From Viridibacillus soli (GTDB lineage: Bacteria > Bacillota > Bacilli > Bacillales_A > Planococcaceae), in contig NZ_JAEOAH010000007.1 of NCBI RefSeq assembly GCF_016612995.1, forward strand, positions 62,001 through 126,000: a DNA stretch of 64,000 bases, read 5' to 3'. The position numbers and the translations under genes were made by a program. Below the pieces are notes generated by a model. That model was not told the origin of the DNA. It ran no database searches and saw nothing but the letters and a program-made list of their open reading frames with translations. The stretch's first letter is position 1. Each line of letters begins with the position of its first letter. Shown here one piece after another: positions 25,095 through 35,244 of the stretch.

Positions 25095-25125
25095 AAAAAA
25101 CGACCAGAGCAATTCGCTCTGGTCG
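25095..25125 (-). terminator. terminator of brnQ
   Basis: CGACCAGAGC pairs with GCTCTGGTCG around AATTC; the minus strand continues with six T's. Confidence 0.93.
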
Positions 25126-25143
25126 CTGTATAAGTACAAAATC

Positions 25144-26469
25144 TTATTTTTTTGTAAATAGTGAAATAATCCATCCGATCACAGTACAGACGATTGCAGG
25201 GACTAACCAACCAATACCTTCTGCATAAAGAGGTAAGTGACTTAATAAGTCCTCGTAAGCAGGGATTTCAATTTTAGCAGCTTTTAGACCATCATATATA
25301 CTAACTAGTGCAGTAGCGATTAATGCAACTGTGTAAACAATTGGTGCGCCATTGAAGAATTTATCGACTAAAGCTAAGCACATTAACACGATTGCAATCG
25401 GGTAGATTGCTAAAAGCACTGGTAGAGAGATTGAAATAAGTTGTGCTAAACCAAAGTTTGAAATGACCGTACTAAAAATCCCGAAAATAAATACAAAACC
25501 TGTATACGAAATTTTAGGGAAAATCTTTGTGAAAAATTGTGATGATGCAGTTAATAGACCGATTGAAGTTGATAAACAAGCAAGTAGGATAACTGCTGAT
25601 AATAAGATATTTCCGAAATCACCATAAAGGATATTTGCAGATTTTGCAATAACTTCAGCACCACTTGATTGTGCGCCAATTGTTTGGAGACTTGATGCAC
25701 CGATATATCCTAAAGAAATGTAGACTAATGCTAAACCAGCTGCAGCAATGAATGCGGCAAAAATAGTCGTTTTAACGATTTTGCCATTGTCTGTTACCCC
25801 TTTAGCTTGCAGTGCTTGGATAATAACAATCCCAAATACTAATGCCGCTAAGAAGTCCATTGTTAAGTAACCTTGTAAGAAGCCTTCTGTGAAAGGTTGT
25901 GTAGTATATTTACCTACAGCTTCACCAGGACCGTCCATTGGTGTAATAATACTTTTCGCTGCTAGTAACGCAATGACTAGTAGAAGGAGAGGTGTCAGAA
26001 TTTTACCTACACGGTCAACTAACTTCGTTGGATTTAATGCAAAAAATGCTGTAATTCCGAAGAAAACAATAGTAGAAATTAATAACGGAATTGGTGATTC
26101 GCGCAAAGCGTCCGTCATAAATGGTAATTCTGCTACACCAATTTCATAAGAAACTGTACCTGTACGTGGAATAGCGAAGAATGGTCCAATTGCTAAATAG
26201 ACGATGGAAGTAAATACGACCCCAAAAACAGGGTGGACTTTACCAGCCAGATCTTGTAATTGGCCACCAGATTTAGCGACAGTGATGACACCTATTAATG
26301 GTAAACCTACACCAGTGATTAAAAATCCAAGCATTGCTATACTAAATGAGTCGCCAGCTTGTTGACCTAATTGTGGAGGGAAGATAATGTTACCAGCACC
26401 TAAGAATAATGCGAAAAGCATTAAACCAACTGCAACTTGCTCCCCAAGAGATAAAGATTTGTTCTTCAT
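25144..26469 (-). CDS. brnQ: branched-chain amino acid:cation symporter BrnQ
   Basis: 441 residues with about 12 hydrophobic helices. LIVCS-family signatures: LFALFLGAGNIIFPPQLGQQAGD near the N-terminus, GVGLPLIGVI, and IVYLAIGPFFAIPRTGTVSYEIG. It imports leucine, isoleucine and valine with Na+ or H+. ATG with AAAGGAG; the ribosome site sits inside a small palindrome, AAAGGAGTCCTTT. Located alone on the minus strand and divergent from a chemoreceptor gene. No T-box or CodY-type element is obvious by eye in the 335-base upstream region. Confidence 0.93.
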   Translation of the reverse strand: MKNKSLSLGEQVAVGLMLFALFLGAGNIIFPPQLGQQAGDSFSIAMLGFLITGVGLPLIGVITVAKSGGQLQDLAGKVHPVFGVVFTSIVYLAIGPFFAIPRTGTVSYEIGVAELPFMTDALRESPIPLLISTIVFFGITAFFALNPTKLVDRVGKILTPLLLLVIALLAAKSIITPMDGPGEAVGKYTTQPFTEGFLQGYLTMDFLAALVFGIVIIQALQAKGVTDNGKIVKTTIFAAFIAAAGLALVYISLGYIGASSLQTIGAQSSGAEVIAKSANILYGDFGNILLSAVILLACLSTSIGLLTASSQFFTKIFPKISYTGFVFIFGIFSTVISNFGLAQLISISLPVLLAIYPIAIVLMCLALVDKFFNGAPIVYTVALIATALVSIYDGLKAAKIEIPAYEDLLSHLPLYAEGIGWLVPAIVCTVIGWIISLFTKK

Positions 26470-26805
26470 AAAAAGGACTCCTTTGAAAATTTACTTGCGC
26501 AATGATTTCATCTATGAAAACATAACACTATTTTTTTTTAAAAGAAAATAAATATTCGTTGTAATCTGAAAATTCCGATTACAACGGTTGTAAAAAGACA
26601 CTAAACAACTTTAACATGAATACGTAAAGAATGGAACCATAAAAAGAGACAAGCTAGTAGGATTTTTCATAAATCAGCGCATAAAACGCTTTCTTTTTTC
26701 AAAATATGTTTGTAAAGCTAGTGTAAAAGTACTGTTAAGTGTTTGTAGAATAAAACTTTTAATCTAGGCAATATGCTAGATTATTTTTAAGGAGGGGTAT
26801 TTTAT
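26470..26805. other. divergent promoter region between brnQ and the chemoreceptor gene
   Basis: About 335 AT-rich bases. It must hold two promoters. I see no riboswitch, and no convincing sigma-D site despite the chemotaxis gene downstream. Confidence 0.3.
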
Positions 26806-28500
26806 ATGTTTAAATGGAATAAAATGGCCTTAAGAAGAAAGTACTTTCTCACACTTAGTAGTACATTTCTATTATTCGCAATCATGACGATCACATTGAT
26901 GTATCAAGTAAATGAAAATAGAAAATGGTCACAAGAGCTGGATAGTTTATCGAAGAATATTAATGTCATAGACACATTATCTAAGGAATTTAGCACGTTA
27001 TATATAGCTGTCACTCATTATGCTGGAGACCCACTTCCCGCGCATGATACATCCTTTAACGCATCGATGTCAGCACTAGATAGTTTGTTAAATGAATCTG
27101 TTAAAACGTTACAACCGCAAGATCTAGCAACTATCGAAGCTGAGCAAGGCAGAATTAGCGAATTATACATAAAGCGTTTGAAAGTATCTGTAGAGAAAAA
27201 AGACAATATCGCAAAACGGCGTCAACTAAATTCGGTCTATCAATCGTATGCAAATATAGAACAAACCTTACATATAATTCGTACCGAAAAATCAACAGAG
27301 CGTGAAAGTATATTGCAGAGAATGAATGATAGCCAACACCGTACTTTGATCATATTATGCGCTTCGTTCGTACTTGCTGTAGCCATCTCAACATTGTTAT
27401 TAATCATGACAAATCGCCAAATTCGTCATCAACTTGAGTTAGTAGCGGGGACAGCACACAGCATTTCAAAAGGAGATTTAAATGCTGCAGATTTACCGAT
27501 TAGTACGAAAGATGAAATAGGACAAGTTTCGACAGCTATGAATCATATGAAGTACCAGCTCGTGGAAATGATTCAAATGATCAAAACGTCTGCACATGAA
27601 ATATCAAATGATAGCCAGGCGCTGCAAGATTATTCTGTGCAAACAGTAGAAGGCTCTAAAGCCGTGTCTGTGTCGCTAAGGGGATCTTTACATAATGCAA
27701 AAGCGCAACAACAATCATCCGATGGCATCGTTGCTTTTATGGAACGTTTCTCTGACAACTTGCAACATATCGTTGGGCAAGTGGAGCATCTTTCAAAAAA
27801 GGCGATTCATGCGGAGAGCTACGTGGGTGCTAGTAGTTTGTCGATGAATGTAGCTGTTAGTAAAATGACGGAGCTACAGAATCTTTTAGTGGAAGCAGAG
27901 CAGGAAAGAACTCTTTTGCAAGGGCGTACAAATGAAATTGTGCGCGTATCACTTTTAGTGAAGCAAATTGCCAAGCAGACGCATTTATTAGCATTAAATG
28001 CAGAAATTGAAGCGGCACGCTCTGGCGAAGCGGGGAAGGGCTTTGCAGTTGTAGCAGAGGAAGTTCGGAAATTAGCCAATGAAGTATCCAATGCGGCGCA
28101 CCATATTCATAAACTGTCAGGTAATATTACAGCGCAAGGCGGGACAATGGCAAAGTCCTTCAAAGCAGGACTCAAAACATCTGAAGAAAGTGCCACAGCT
28201 ATTCAAAATACAGCACAGCAAATGACAATCATCACACAATATATAAGTGATACACGTGCGCAATTTGAAGAGATGTCAATGCAGATTCAAACGGTAGAAA
28301 ATGATAAGGAAAGTACCAAGTCGCTAATCCACCAGCTAAATGACGCTATTACTCAAAATACCGAGCATATTGAAGAGACAACGATGTTCCTAAGTGAAAA
28401 TCTATCAACTATTGAATTGCTATCAACACGTATTCATGGCGTGCATGAGCAAGCTGCAGCGATGCGTCAGTCAACGACAAAGTTTGAGATGCAAAGTTAA
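26806..28500 (+). CDS. methyl-accepting chemotaxis protein
   Basis: 564 residues. TM1 about 12-31 ([21 protein letters not shown]), an extracellular helical sensor of ~145 residues, TM2 about 178-201 ([21 protein letters not shown]), a HAMP domain ([23 protein letters not shown]...), then a cytoplasmic signalling domain with the hairpin tip [48 protein letters not shown]. It would signal through CheA/CheW to the motor. The sensor domain ligand is unknown. Strong AAGGAGGGG ribosome site. No partner chemotaxis genes nearby. Confidence 0.93.
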   Translation: MFKWNKMALRRKYFLTLSSTFLLFAIMTITLMYQVNENRKWSQELDSLSKNINVIDTLSKEFSTLYIAVTHYAGDPLPAHDTSFNASMSALDSLLNESVKTLQPQDLATIEAEQGRISELYIKRLKVSVEKKDNIAKRRQLNSVYQSYANIEQTLHIIRTEKSTERESILQRMNDSQHRTLIILCASFVLAVAISTLLLIMTNRQIRHQLELVAGTAHSISKGDLNAADLPISTKDEIGQVSTAMNHMKYQLVEMIQMIKTSAHEISNDSQALQDYSVQTVEGSKAVSVSLRGSLHNAKAQQQSSDGIVAFMERFSDNLQHIVGQVEHLSKKAIHAESYVGASSLSMNVAVSKMTELQNLLVEAEQERTLLQGRTNEIVRVSLLVKQIAKQTHLLALNAEIEAARSGEAGKGFAVVAEEVRKLANEVSNAAHHIHKLSGNITAQGGTMAKSFKAGLKTSEESATAIQNTAQQMTIITQYISDTRAQFEEMSMQIQTVENDKESTKSLIHQLNDAITQNTEHIEETTMFLSENLSTIELLSTRIHGVHEQAAAMRQSTTKFEMQS

Positions 28501-28802
28501 ATGTAATATATGGAAAATGATTATCCCTCAGGGTAGGGGGGTACAATAATTTGAATATGACAGAACGCCTCTCCTGACAGCATTGTTGGGAGAATTTTTC
28601 TATAGAAGGTGGAACTATTTGATTGGAACCGTCGTCCTATAAATCAAATAAATATAATATCAGAAGGTATATATTCCACCAACAAAGTGTGTTTTCTAGT
28701 AATTCATGCTATAATATAATGTAAATAAATTGTAAATAAACTGGAACGCATTTATGTGCGTATATAAAATATAAACGTAGAGAGTTATTAAGGAGGAAGG
28801 GT
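28501..28802 (+). promoter_or_regulatory. intergenic region with weak terminator and tagO promoter
   Basis: A weak hairpin (CTCTCC...GGGAGA then TTTTTC) near 28568-28600 may end the chemoreceptor transcript. A consensus TATAAT at 28710-28715 is the best -10 candidate for the TagO gene. The -35 is not clear. Confidence 0.4.
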
Positions 28803-29846
28803 ATGATATACCTTGCATGGATTGTAGCATTTATAGCTTCAATTTTACTGACTCCACTTGTTAAACGACTTGCATATCGTGTCGGAGCTGTCGATCGTCC
28901 AAACTATCGCAAAGTGCATGCCAACATTATGCCAAGACTAGGTGGCTTAGCTATCTTCCTTGCATTCCTTATAGGTGTATTCATTTATAGACCTATGAAT
29001 CCAGCACTGATTCCACTTTTAATCGGTAGTTTTATCATTATTGTAACAGGTGTTCTTGATGATATTTTTGAAATTTCAGCGAAGGCTAAACTACTAGGTC
29101 AATTCATCGCGGCCATTATCGTCGTATTTTTTGGTGGAATTCAAATTGATTTCATTAACTTACCGTTCGATGGTATGCTAAACTTTGGTTTCCTGAGTAT
29201 TCCATTGACGATTATTTGGATAGTGGGTATTACGAATGCGATTAATTTAATAGATGGACTAGATGGTCTTGCTGCTGGTGTTTCAACAATTTCGCTTATT
29301 ACACTTGCTGGAATGGCCTTTATTATGGGAAATACATTTGTTATTATCATGGCAACATTATTAGCTGTCAGTACATTAGGTTTTTTGTTTTACAATTTCC
29401 ACCCAGCGAAAATTTTCATGGGGGATACGGGGGCACTATTCCTAGGCTTTATGATTTCTGTTTTGGCTCTACTTGGATTCAAAGGCGTCACATTTATCTC
29501 GCTCATTATTCCGATCATTATGCTAGGGGTACCAATCTCAGATACATTCTTTGCGATTGTTCGCCGCCTATTAAATAAACAACCACCATTTTCGCCAGAT
29601 AAATCACATTTACATCACTGCTTATTAAATGTTGGTTTCACACATCGCCAAACAGTTCTAATCATTTACGGCATTGCATCGATGTTCGGTCTAGCAGCCA
29701 TTACTTTCTCTATGGCTAAGATCTGGGGTGGTATTCTACTCATCACGGTGCTACTTGTAGCAATCGAATTGTTCGTAGAAGTCATAGGACTTGCAGGCTC
29801 AAATTACAGACCACTATTAAACTTAGTACGTAATAACAAGAAGTAA
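28803..29846 (+). CDS. tagO: undecaprenyl-phosphate GlcNAc-1-phosphate transferase (TagO/WecA type)
   Basis: 347 residues with about 10-11 transmembrane helices. It makes undecaprenyl-PP-GlcNAc, the first step of wall teichoic acid and other envelope glycans. Signatures: AVDRPNYRKVHANIMPRLGGLAIF, VLDDIFEISAKAKLLGQ with the Mg-binding DD, NAINLIDGLDGLAAGVS with the catalytic Asp, and KIFMGDTGALFLGF, then HHCLLNVGFTHRQTV near the C-terminus. AAGGAGGAAG precedes the ATG. TagA (11283) and two LCP ligases (17650, 30060) in the same window use this pathway. Confidence 0.93.
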   Translation: MIYLAWIVAFIASILLTPLVKRLAYRVGAVDRPNYRKVHANIMPRLGGLAIFLAFLIGVFIYRPMNPALIPLLIGSFIIIVTGVLDDIFEISAKAKLLGQFIAAIIVVFFGGIQIDFINLPFDGMLNFGFLSIPLTIIWIVGITNAINLIDGLDGLAAGVSTISLITLAGMAFIMGNTFVIIMATLLAVSTLGFLFYNFHPAKIFMGDTGALFLGFMISVLALLGFKGVTFISLIIPIIMLGVPISDTFFAIVRRLLNKQPPFSPDKSHLHHCLLNVGFTHRQTVLIIYGIASMFGLAAITFSMAKIWGGILLITVLLVAIELFVEVIGLAGSNYRPLLNLVRNNKK

Positions 29847-29854
29847 AATAGTGA

Positions 29855-29895
29855 AAGACGATTTTTCAGGGAAACCTGCAATATCGTCTTTTTTT
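29855..29895 (+). terminator. terminator of tagO
   Basis: AAGACGAT pairs with ATCGTCTT and a second inner stem CAGG-GAAA-CCTG lies in the loop, followed by seven T's. Confidence 0.85.
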
Positions 29896-29943
29896 GTTCT
29901 TGTAGCTGAGGTATACATGATGATATTACTTTGGAAGTCATAG

Positions 29944-29997
29944 TTTAGTAGCAACTTCGCATGGTTTACTAGCAACTTTCTTGGTTTTACTGGCAAC
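29944..29997 (-). repeat. GTTGCCAGTAAA array on the minus strand, 21-bp period (array B3)
   Basis: Reading the plus strand, TTTAGTAGCAAC (29944), TTTACTAGCAAC (29965) and TTTACTGGCAAC (29986) are 21 bases apart. On the minus strand these are GTTGCCAGTAAA and two diverged copies. The array lies between the convergent TagO and LCP terminators. Confidence 0.85.
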
Positions 29998-30020
29998 ATA
30001 CCGAAACTGGGAAACACACC

Positions 30021-30052
30021 AAAAAGCCCTCAGTCATCTCGACTGAGGGCTT
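30021..30052 (-). terminator. terminator of the second LCP gene
   Basis: AAGCCCTCAGTC pairs with GACTGAGGGCTT around ATCTC; minus-strand T run. Confidence 0.93.
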
Positions 30053-30059
30053 CTCATTA

Positions 30060-31145
30060 TTATTGGCTCTTATTATCCGAATTGTAGTTTGATTTATAAC
30101 CAGAACCACCAGAGCCACCAGAGCTATTTGTGTCTGCTGTACTATCTTGTGCGTTGCTTGGGTCGCTATCTGTTAATCCAAGTTGTTTACGCAATGTATT
30201 TTGTGTATTAACTAATTCAGTTTCATTTAATTTGTAGTAGTAAATGCCAGTAGACATGTCGTCGTCACCTTTAAGGGCCAACGATTCAACATTTGGCATA
30301 CCACCTTTAATATATTCAAAGAATGATTTCATTTCATTGAACGTCATATTTGTTTTCATATTGTTACCGACAGCTGCTAGAAGATCGTCATATTTTGTAA
30401 ATGAAGTAACAGATGATGCTTTTTTCAGAATGGCTTCTAAAATCATTTGTTGACGTTCACCACGTTTAATATCACTATCTTGTTTACGCGTTCTCGCAAG
30501 TGCTAATGCTTCGCGACCATTCAACGTTTGTAAGCCCGGTTTTAAGTTCACTGTACGTTTATCATTTTCATCAAGCTCGTGTAGTGCATAAGGAACGTCA
30601 GCTTGAACGCCATCAAGTGCATCAACGATTTCGATAAAGGCATCGAAATTTAAGCGATAATAATAATCGACTGGTACATTTAACATGTTCTCAACGGTAT
30701 CAATGGTTGCGTTCGTACCACCAAAAGCATGTGCGTGCGTAATTTTATCTTGATAGCCAACATATGGAATGTAGGCATAAGAATCACGAGGGATGCTTAA
30801 TAGCTTCACTGATTTCGTTTTATTATTTAAAGTTGCCAGAAGCAATGCATCAGAGCGCGAATGATTTGAACCTTGCTCACGTTTTTCACTATCATCGATA
30901 CCGATAAATAGTATAGATACATTATCCGTCATTGGTTCGACCTGCGTTTCTCGGAGCTCTGATTTTATACGTGTATTGTCTTTGTCATACGCATTATTCG
31001 CCGCTTCCTCCGCTTTTTTCGTTAGCCAATATGCGTAGGCGCCAGTTGAGGCAACCATAAGGACAATGAGTATTAAAAATACGCGCAAAAAAAGTCTTTT
31101 CTTTGAGGTCTTCTTCTTTCTAGGACCCATTCTAAAATTAGTCAT
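30060..31145 (-). CDS. LytR-CpsA-Psr (LCP) family wall glycopolymer ligase
   Basis: 361 residues. Basic cytosolic end (MGPRKKKTSKKR), one transmembrane helix (about 18-40), then the LCP domain: VSILFIGIDDSEKREQGSNHSRSDALLLATL, KLLSIPRDSYAYI, KITHAHAFGGTNATIDTVE, and REALALARTRKQDSDIKRGERQQMILEAIL, with the conserved Arg residues that hold the pyrophosphate. The C-terminal tail is Ser/Gly/Asn-rich. It ligates teichoic acid or similar polymers to the wall. ATG has GAGGAG upstream. It is close to the other LCP protein (17650) in domain plan but longer. Confidence 0.92.
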   Translation of the reverse strand: MTNFRMGPRKKKTSKKRLFLRVFLILIVLMVASTGAYAYWLTKKAEEAANNAYDKDNTRIKSELRETQVEPMTDNVSILFIGIDDSEKREQGSNHSRSDALLLATLNNKTKSVKLLSIPRDSYAYIPYVGYQDKITHAHAFGGTNATIDTVENMLNVPVDYYYRLNFDAFIEIVDALDGVQADVPYALHELDENDKRTVNLKPGLQTLNGREALALARTRKQDSDIKRGERQQMILEAILKKASSVTSFTKYDDLLAAVGNNMKTNMTFNEMKSFFEYIKGGMPNVESLALKGDDDMSTGIYYYKLNETELVNTQNTLRKQLGLTDSDPSNAQDSTADTNSSGGSGGSGYKSNYNSDNKSQ

Positions 31146-31284
31146 ACATAATCTCCTCTAAATTAGGAATACAAAGCTATATATAAATATTGGACGTGCA
31201 ACTCTTCCAAAAAGTTTCAAATGTAAAGGTATAGCGAATTATATTATACTATGTGGTTTTATAAATAGTAAAATTAAATTTATG

Positions 31285-31920
31285 TTACTGTCTGTCGAAT
31301 TCTAAGAACTGTTGTTGATCAAGTTGAATTTTAGATTGTCCATTGGTCATTTCTATGATCCAATTCGTAAACTTCATTTCGTCCTCTTCTGGCACAAAAA
31401 TATAAAAGTCGACACCATCCGTATAATCGATTTTGTCTAATATATAGGAAGAACTCCGAATCATATTCTCAATTTTACCTAACCATGTATAGTCAACCGC
31501 AACTTTCATCAAACTATGAAGGCGACGTTCAACAACAACTGCCGCATCAATGCCAATTGTTGTCGATTTTCCGTAAGCACGTACTAATCCGCCAGCTCCC
31601 AACTTAGTACCACCAAAGTAACGAGTTACTACGACGACGGTATCTTTTAGATGCTGTTTTTTCAAAACTTCTAGCATAGGTACTCCGGCCGTACCACTTG
31701 GCTCTCCGTCATCGTTCGCTTTTTGAATTTGATCGTGTTCGCCAATAACATATGCTGAGCAATTATGTGTAGCAGAATGATTCTCCTTTTTTATTTTATT
31801 TATGAAATCAATTGCCTCTGCTTCTGTTTCTACTCGTCCGCAATGAGCAATAAATCTTGATTTAGAGATGATTAGTTCATCGCTTCCGAATCGTTTTAGT
31901 GTAAAATAGTTTTTGCGCAT
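31285..31920 (-). CDS. yvyE: YigZ/YvyE (IMPACT) family protein
   Basis: 211 residues from ATG at 31920, seven bases after AAGGAG; an upstream in-frame ATG at 31980 has no ribosome site. N-terminal IMPACT domain: SKSRFIAHCGRVETEAEAIDFINKIKKENHSATHNCSAYVIG, NDDGEPSGTAGVPMLEVLKK, VVVTRYFGGTKLGAGGLVRAYG. The C-terminal half is a DUF1949-like ferredoxin fold. Members are linked to translation control in other bacteria and eukaryotes; the exact activity in Bacillus is unclear. In B. subtilis relatives it also lies beside degSU, as here (divergent). Confidence 0.92.
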   Translation of the reverse strand: MRKNYFTLKRFGSDELIISKSRFIAHCGRVETEAEAIDFINKIKKENHSATHNCSAYVIGEHDQIQKANDDGEPSGTAGVPMLEVLKKQHLKDTVVVVTRYFGGTKLGAGGLVRAYGKSTTIGIDAAVVVERRLHSLMKVAVDYTWLGKIENMIRSSSYILDKIDYTDGVDFYIFVPEEDEMKFTNWIIEMTNGQSKIQLDQQQFLEFDRQ

Positions 31921-32114
31921 GGTAAACTCCTTAAATAAATAAAATTTTTCTAGTGATTTTTTTTGACATCTACTTGACATAAAAATTTAATAAAAACTAA
32001 TCATAAAAATGCTATAATTAACTTTGTGATACAGGAAAATAGGTACATATATAGAACTTTAATATATGCTCATTATTTATTCTAAATGTAGCACAATATG
32101 TAAGGGGTATGTGT

Positions 32115-33269
32115 ATGTTTGGAGACAAAATTGATATAAAGTCATTAGATTTAATTTTTAATCGAATGGTAAAAACAATAGACGAATCTAAAAGTGATAT
32201 TTTCACGATTAGCGAACAGAGCAGACGGACATTTGAAGAAATGAAAATCGAGCTAGAAGAAGTTCGTGAAAAAATTGCTGATGTAATTACTGAAAATGAC
32301 ATTTTAGAAGGCAAAACGAAAACAGCGCGTAGAAAATTGGCCGAAGTTTCAAAAAATTTCCAGACTTTTTCTGAAGCTGAAATTCATACTGCTTATGATC
32401 ATGCAAACCAACTTCAAATCCGTCATTCCGTTATCCAAGCTGAGGAAAAGCAGCTTCGTGAAAAAAGAGATGACTTGGAAAGACGGATGCGCAATTTACT
32501 TGATACTATCGAAAAAGCAAATCATCTTGTGAACCAGGTAAATGTTGTATTGAATTATTTAACGTTTGACTTGAAGCAAGTTGGTCCAGCACTTGAAAAT
32601 GCAAAGATGAAAGAAGATTTTACAATCAAAATCATCGAAGCAACTGAGGATGAACGTAAACGTATTTCTCGTGAAATTCATGATGGACCTGCACAAATGT
32701 TAGCCAATGTATTACTTCGTACAGATTTAATCAATCGCACATACCAAGAACGTGGGGTAGAAAAAGCTTTACAAGAAATATTACAATTAAAAGAAATGGT
32801 TCGCGATGCATTACATGAAGTAAGACGCATTATTTATGATTTAAGACCAATGGCTTTAGATGACTTAGGTATTGTTCCTACTCTAAAGAAATACCTTTCT
32901 TCAGTTGAAGAGTATAATAAGGGGACAACTATCCACTTTCAATCAATGGGTGAGCAAAGAAGAATGGGTACAAATTACGAGGTAGCCATTTTTAGACTTG
33001 TACAAGAATGTGTAAACAACGCGATAAAGCATGGCAAAGCGTTAGCAGTATGGGTTAAATTTGAATGGTTGAAAGAACACGCCAATATAACTATAAAGGA
33101 TAGTGGTTTAGGCTTCGATACTAATATAGTGAAGAGAAATTCATTTGGTTTAATCGGAATGCGTGAGCGTGTAGAATTATTAAGTGGAGATATGGAAATA
33201 ACTTCAGAGATCCAAAAGGGAACGCGAATAATGTTTAAAATACCGCTAAATCAGGAACCAAAAGATTAG
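32115..33269 (+). CDS. degS: sensor histidine kinase DegS
   Basis: 384 residues from the second ATG (32115), seven bases after TAAGGGG; the ATG at 32109 is too close. Cytosolic, no transmembrane segment. N-terminal ~170 residues form a coiled-coil sensor (EEMKIELEEVREKIADVITEND...). The HisKA_3 motif ERKRISREIHDGPAQMLANVLLR carries the phosphorylated His near residue 190. The HATPase_c domain has VQECVNNAIKHGKA and DSGLGFD...GLIGMRERVELLSG. It phosphorylates DegU, encoded 27 bases downstream. The pair controls exoenzymes, motility and competence in relatives. Confidence 0.95.
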   Translation: MFGDKIDIKSLDLIFNRMVKTIDESKSDIFTISEQSRRTFEEMKIELEEVREKIADVITENDILEGKTKTARRKLAEVSKNFQTFSEAEIHTAYDHANQLQIRHSVIQAEEKQLREKRDDLERRMRNLLDTIEKANHLVNQVNVVLNYLTFDLKQVGPALENAKMKEDFTIKIIEATEDERKRISREIHDGPAQMLANVLLRTDLINRTYQERGVEKALQEILQLKEMVRDALHEVRRIIYDLRPMALDDLGIVPTLKKYLSSVEEYNKGTTIHFQSMGEQRRMGTNYEVAIFRLVQECVNNAIKHGKALAVWVKFEWLKEHANITIKDSGLGFDTNIVKRNSFGLIGMRERVELLSGDMEITSEIQKGTRIMFKIPLNQEPKD

Positions 33270-33296
33270 AGCTTGTAACAATTAGGAGGAAATAAT

Positions 33297-33971
33297 ATGA
33301 CAAAAATTATAATCGTAGATGATCACCAACTATTCCGTGAAGGTGTAAAACGCATTTTAGATTTTGAAGACACTTTTGACGTAATAGCAGAAGGCGATGA
33401 CGGTACAGATGTCATCCAACTTTATGAAGAATATAACCCAGATGTTGTATTAATGGATATTAATATGCCTCAAAAAAATGGTGTAGAAGCAACAGCTGAA
33501 CTTTTAGAAAAATATGCTGATGCAAAAGTAATGATGCTTTCTATCCATGATGACGAATCATATGTATCACACGCGCTGAAATCAGGTGCACTTGGCTATA
33601 TGCTAAAAGAAATGGACGCTGACGAAATTGTTGAAGCGATTAAAATCGTAGCAACTGGTGGTTCATATTTGCACCCGAAAGTAACTAAAAACTTAGTAGC
33701 TGAGTACCGTCGTTTAAGCGAGCGCGAAAACAAAGGTTCATTCCATCAAACAGAAATTCGTCGTCCATTCCACTTATTAACAAAACGTGAATGTGAAGTA
33801 TTACAATTGTTAACAGATGGTCAAAGTAACCGTGCAATCGGTGAAACTTTATTTATCTCAGAAAAAACAGTTAAAAACCACGTATCAAGTATTTTACAAA
33901 AGATGAACGTAAATGACCGTACACAAGCCGTAGTTACAGCAATTAAAAACGGTTGGGTTGAAGTACGCTAA
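33297..33971 (+). CDS. degU: response regulator DegU
   Basis: 224 residues. Receiver domain (1-120) with acidic pocket [13 protein letters not shown], phospho-Asp in [14 protein letters not shown], and Lys in [17 protein letters not shown] linker, then a LuxR/NarL helix-turn-helix (about 155-220: [40 protein letters not shown]). In the operon with DegS. AGGAGG ribosome site. In B. subtilis unphosphorylated DegU primes comK and phospho-DegU controls motility and degradative enzymes; the genes for these processes are all in this window. Confidence 0.96.
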   Translation: MTKIIIVDDHQLFREGVKRILDFEDTFDVIAEGDDGTDVIQLYEEYNPDVVLMDINMPQKNGVEATAELLEKYADAKVMMLSIHDDESYVSHALKSGALGYMLKEMDADEIVEAIKIVATGGSYLHPKVTKNLVAEYRRLSERENKGSFHQTEIRRPFHLLTKRECEVLQLLTDGQSNRAIGETLFISEKTVKNHVSSILQKMNVNDRTQAVVTAIKNGWVEVR

Positions 33972-34436
33972 TTTCAAGTCTTTGTCGAATATATGGTAGG
34001 CCATAAATTATTCAAGTCGCTACACTACCGCATTGCTTGTACTAAGTTATTAAATAGCCTATGATTAAAGTGTACGTAGCAACTTTGACCATAGGCGCAA
34101 TGTCAAAGCCTGCATTTAAAACTTGAATATCCTTTGGTGGCGATCGACATTGTATAGCTTGCGACTAGCACTGCAATTTCAATTGCACGCATGCTATGAC
34201 CTTAAATTAGATAGGCACTGAGCACATCCCCTGTTTCTCATTTTGAGAAGTAGGGGATTTGTGTATTGTGCAACTTTTATCTTGAAGAAATCGTCATTTA
34301 CTTGTAACTATTTCTTGCAAAAAAGTGATGTTTTTATCTACAGAACGTATTACTCTATAAGATGGACATCTATCGAAAGCTATATATTTTTAGACAAACG
34401 GCAGATATGCTACAATATGCGCGGGAGGTTTTAGAA
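33972..34436 (+). other. intergenic region after degU, no gene seen
   Basis: About 460 bases. It contains a hairpin with terminator character at 34226-34260 and no convincing coding frame. A -10-like TACAAT lies at about 34411 before the next lipoprotein gene. Confidence 0.35.
34226..34260 (+). terminator. probable terminator between degU and the lipoprotein gene
   Basis: ATCCCCT and TTCTCA pair with TGAGAA and AGGGGAT around a short loop, with one mismatched base on each side; followed by TTTG. Confidence 0.55.
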
Positions 34437-35084
34437 TTGAATTTTAAAAAATGGTTGCTTGTCACTGTATGTGCCCTTATGTTAGCTGCATGTGGCAATG
34501 ACAACAGCACAACAAAAGAAAGTTCCGGTTCAGTCAACGATGGTGAAAACAAAGCAACTTCAAATGCAGTTGACCACGGGGTTAAAGATAAAACTGAAGA
34601 AGAAAAAAATGATGTAACAAAATCAGAAAAATCAACAGCACCTGAAGAAACAAGCGATGACGATCAAGCAATAGGATTCGAAATGGTAGATGGTAAAGTA
34701 GAAGCGGCTACAAATGTTCCTGCTGAAGAGGAAAAAGCTCTTCATCAAGCATTTGATGAATACATTGAAGCATTAAATGCAGAAGACGTCGAACGCTATA
34801 GCAAAACGCTTTCTAAAAATCCTAAAGGCTTCGATATAAAAGAGGATGTGGAATATCAAAAACTAAATTTCGAAAACTTTGATATAAAATATACTGTAAA
34901 AGACTTCAATGTGTATAAATATAATGAAAAAGAAGCACAACTTTATGCCAATATTACTGCTGAAGTAAAAGTAGAGAATGGTAAGCTGCTTAAACAGTCA
35001 GCCAAAACAAACACTGTCTTTGCTAAAGAAGATGGCAAATGGCTTGTAACAAGTGTTTACGCAATGGGTGAAAAAATGGAATAA
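34437..35084 (+). CDS. lipoprotein of unknown function with NTF2-like C-terminal domain
   Basis: 215 residues from TTG at 34437, eight bases after GGGAGG; an ATG 25 codons upstream would bury the lipoprotein signal. The signal LNFKKWLLVTVCALMLAACG has lipobox LAAC. A Ser/Asp/Glu/Lys-rich linker (about 20-90) is followed by a domain (EEKALHQAFDEYIEALNAEDVERYSKTLS...GKWLVTSVYAMGEKME) typical of NTF2-like or DUF4878-type extracellular folds. No enzymatic motif. It lies between degU and degV as a single gene. Confidence 0.8.
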   Translation: MNFKKWLLVTVCALMLAACGNDNSTTKESSGSVNDGENKATSNAVDHGVKDKTEEEKNDVTKSEKSTAPEETSDDDQAIGFEMVDGKVEAATNVPAEEEKALHQAFDEYIEALNAEDVERYSKTLSKNPKGFDIKEDVEYQKLNFENFDIKYTVKDFNVYKYNEKEAQLYANITAEVKVENGKLLKQSAKTNTVFAKEDGKWLVTSVYAMGEKME

Positions 35085-35088
35085 GAAT

Positions 35089-35126
35089 AGTAGCAGCTAC
35101 TGAACTTTTTGGTAGCTGCTTTACTA
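35089..35126 (+). terminator. terminator of the lipoprotein gene
   Basis: TAGTAGCAGCTAC pairs with GTAGCTGC(TTT)ACTA around a T-rich loop, with a modest T stretch after it. Confidence 0.6.
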
Positions 35127-35244
35127 TTTCCTCGTACATAAAAACGCATAGTAGTGAAAAGTAACAATCTTTGTATCCGTATTATTTATTATTTCACATT
35201 CTTACGATAATAATATACTATGGAAGTAGGAGAGTGAACGATTA

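Noticed and set aside
26470..26487. Regulatory role for the AAAGGAGTCCTTT palindrome at the brnQ ribosome site
   Set aside because: The stem is only six base pairs with one base between arms, which cannot form a hairpin; it is probably a chance symmetry.
34026..34200. Possible small RNA or riboswitch after degU
   Set aside because: No compact conserved-looking fold or riboswitch motif could be recognised; only a terminator-like hairpin further on.
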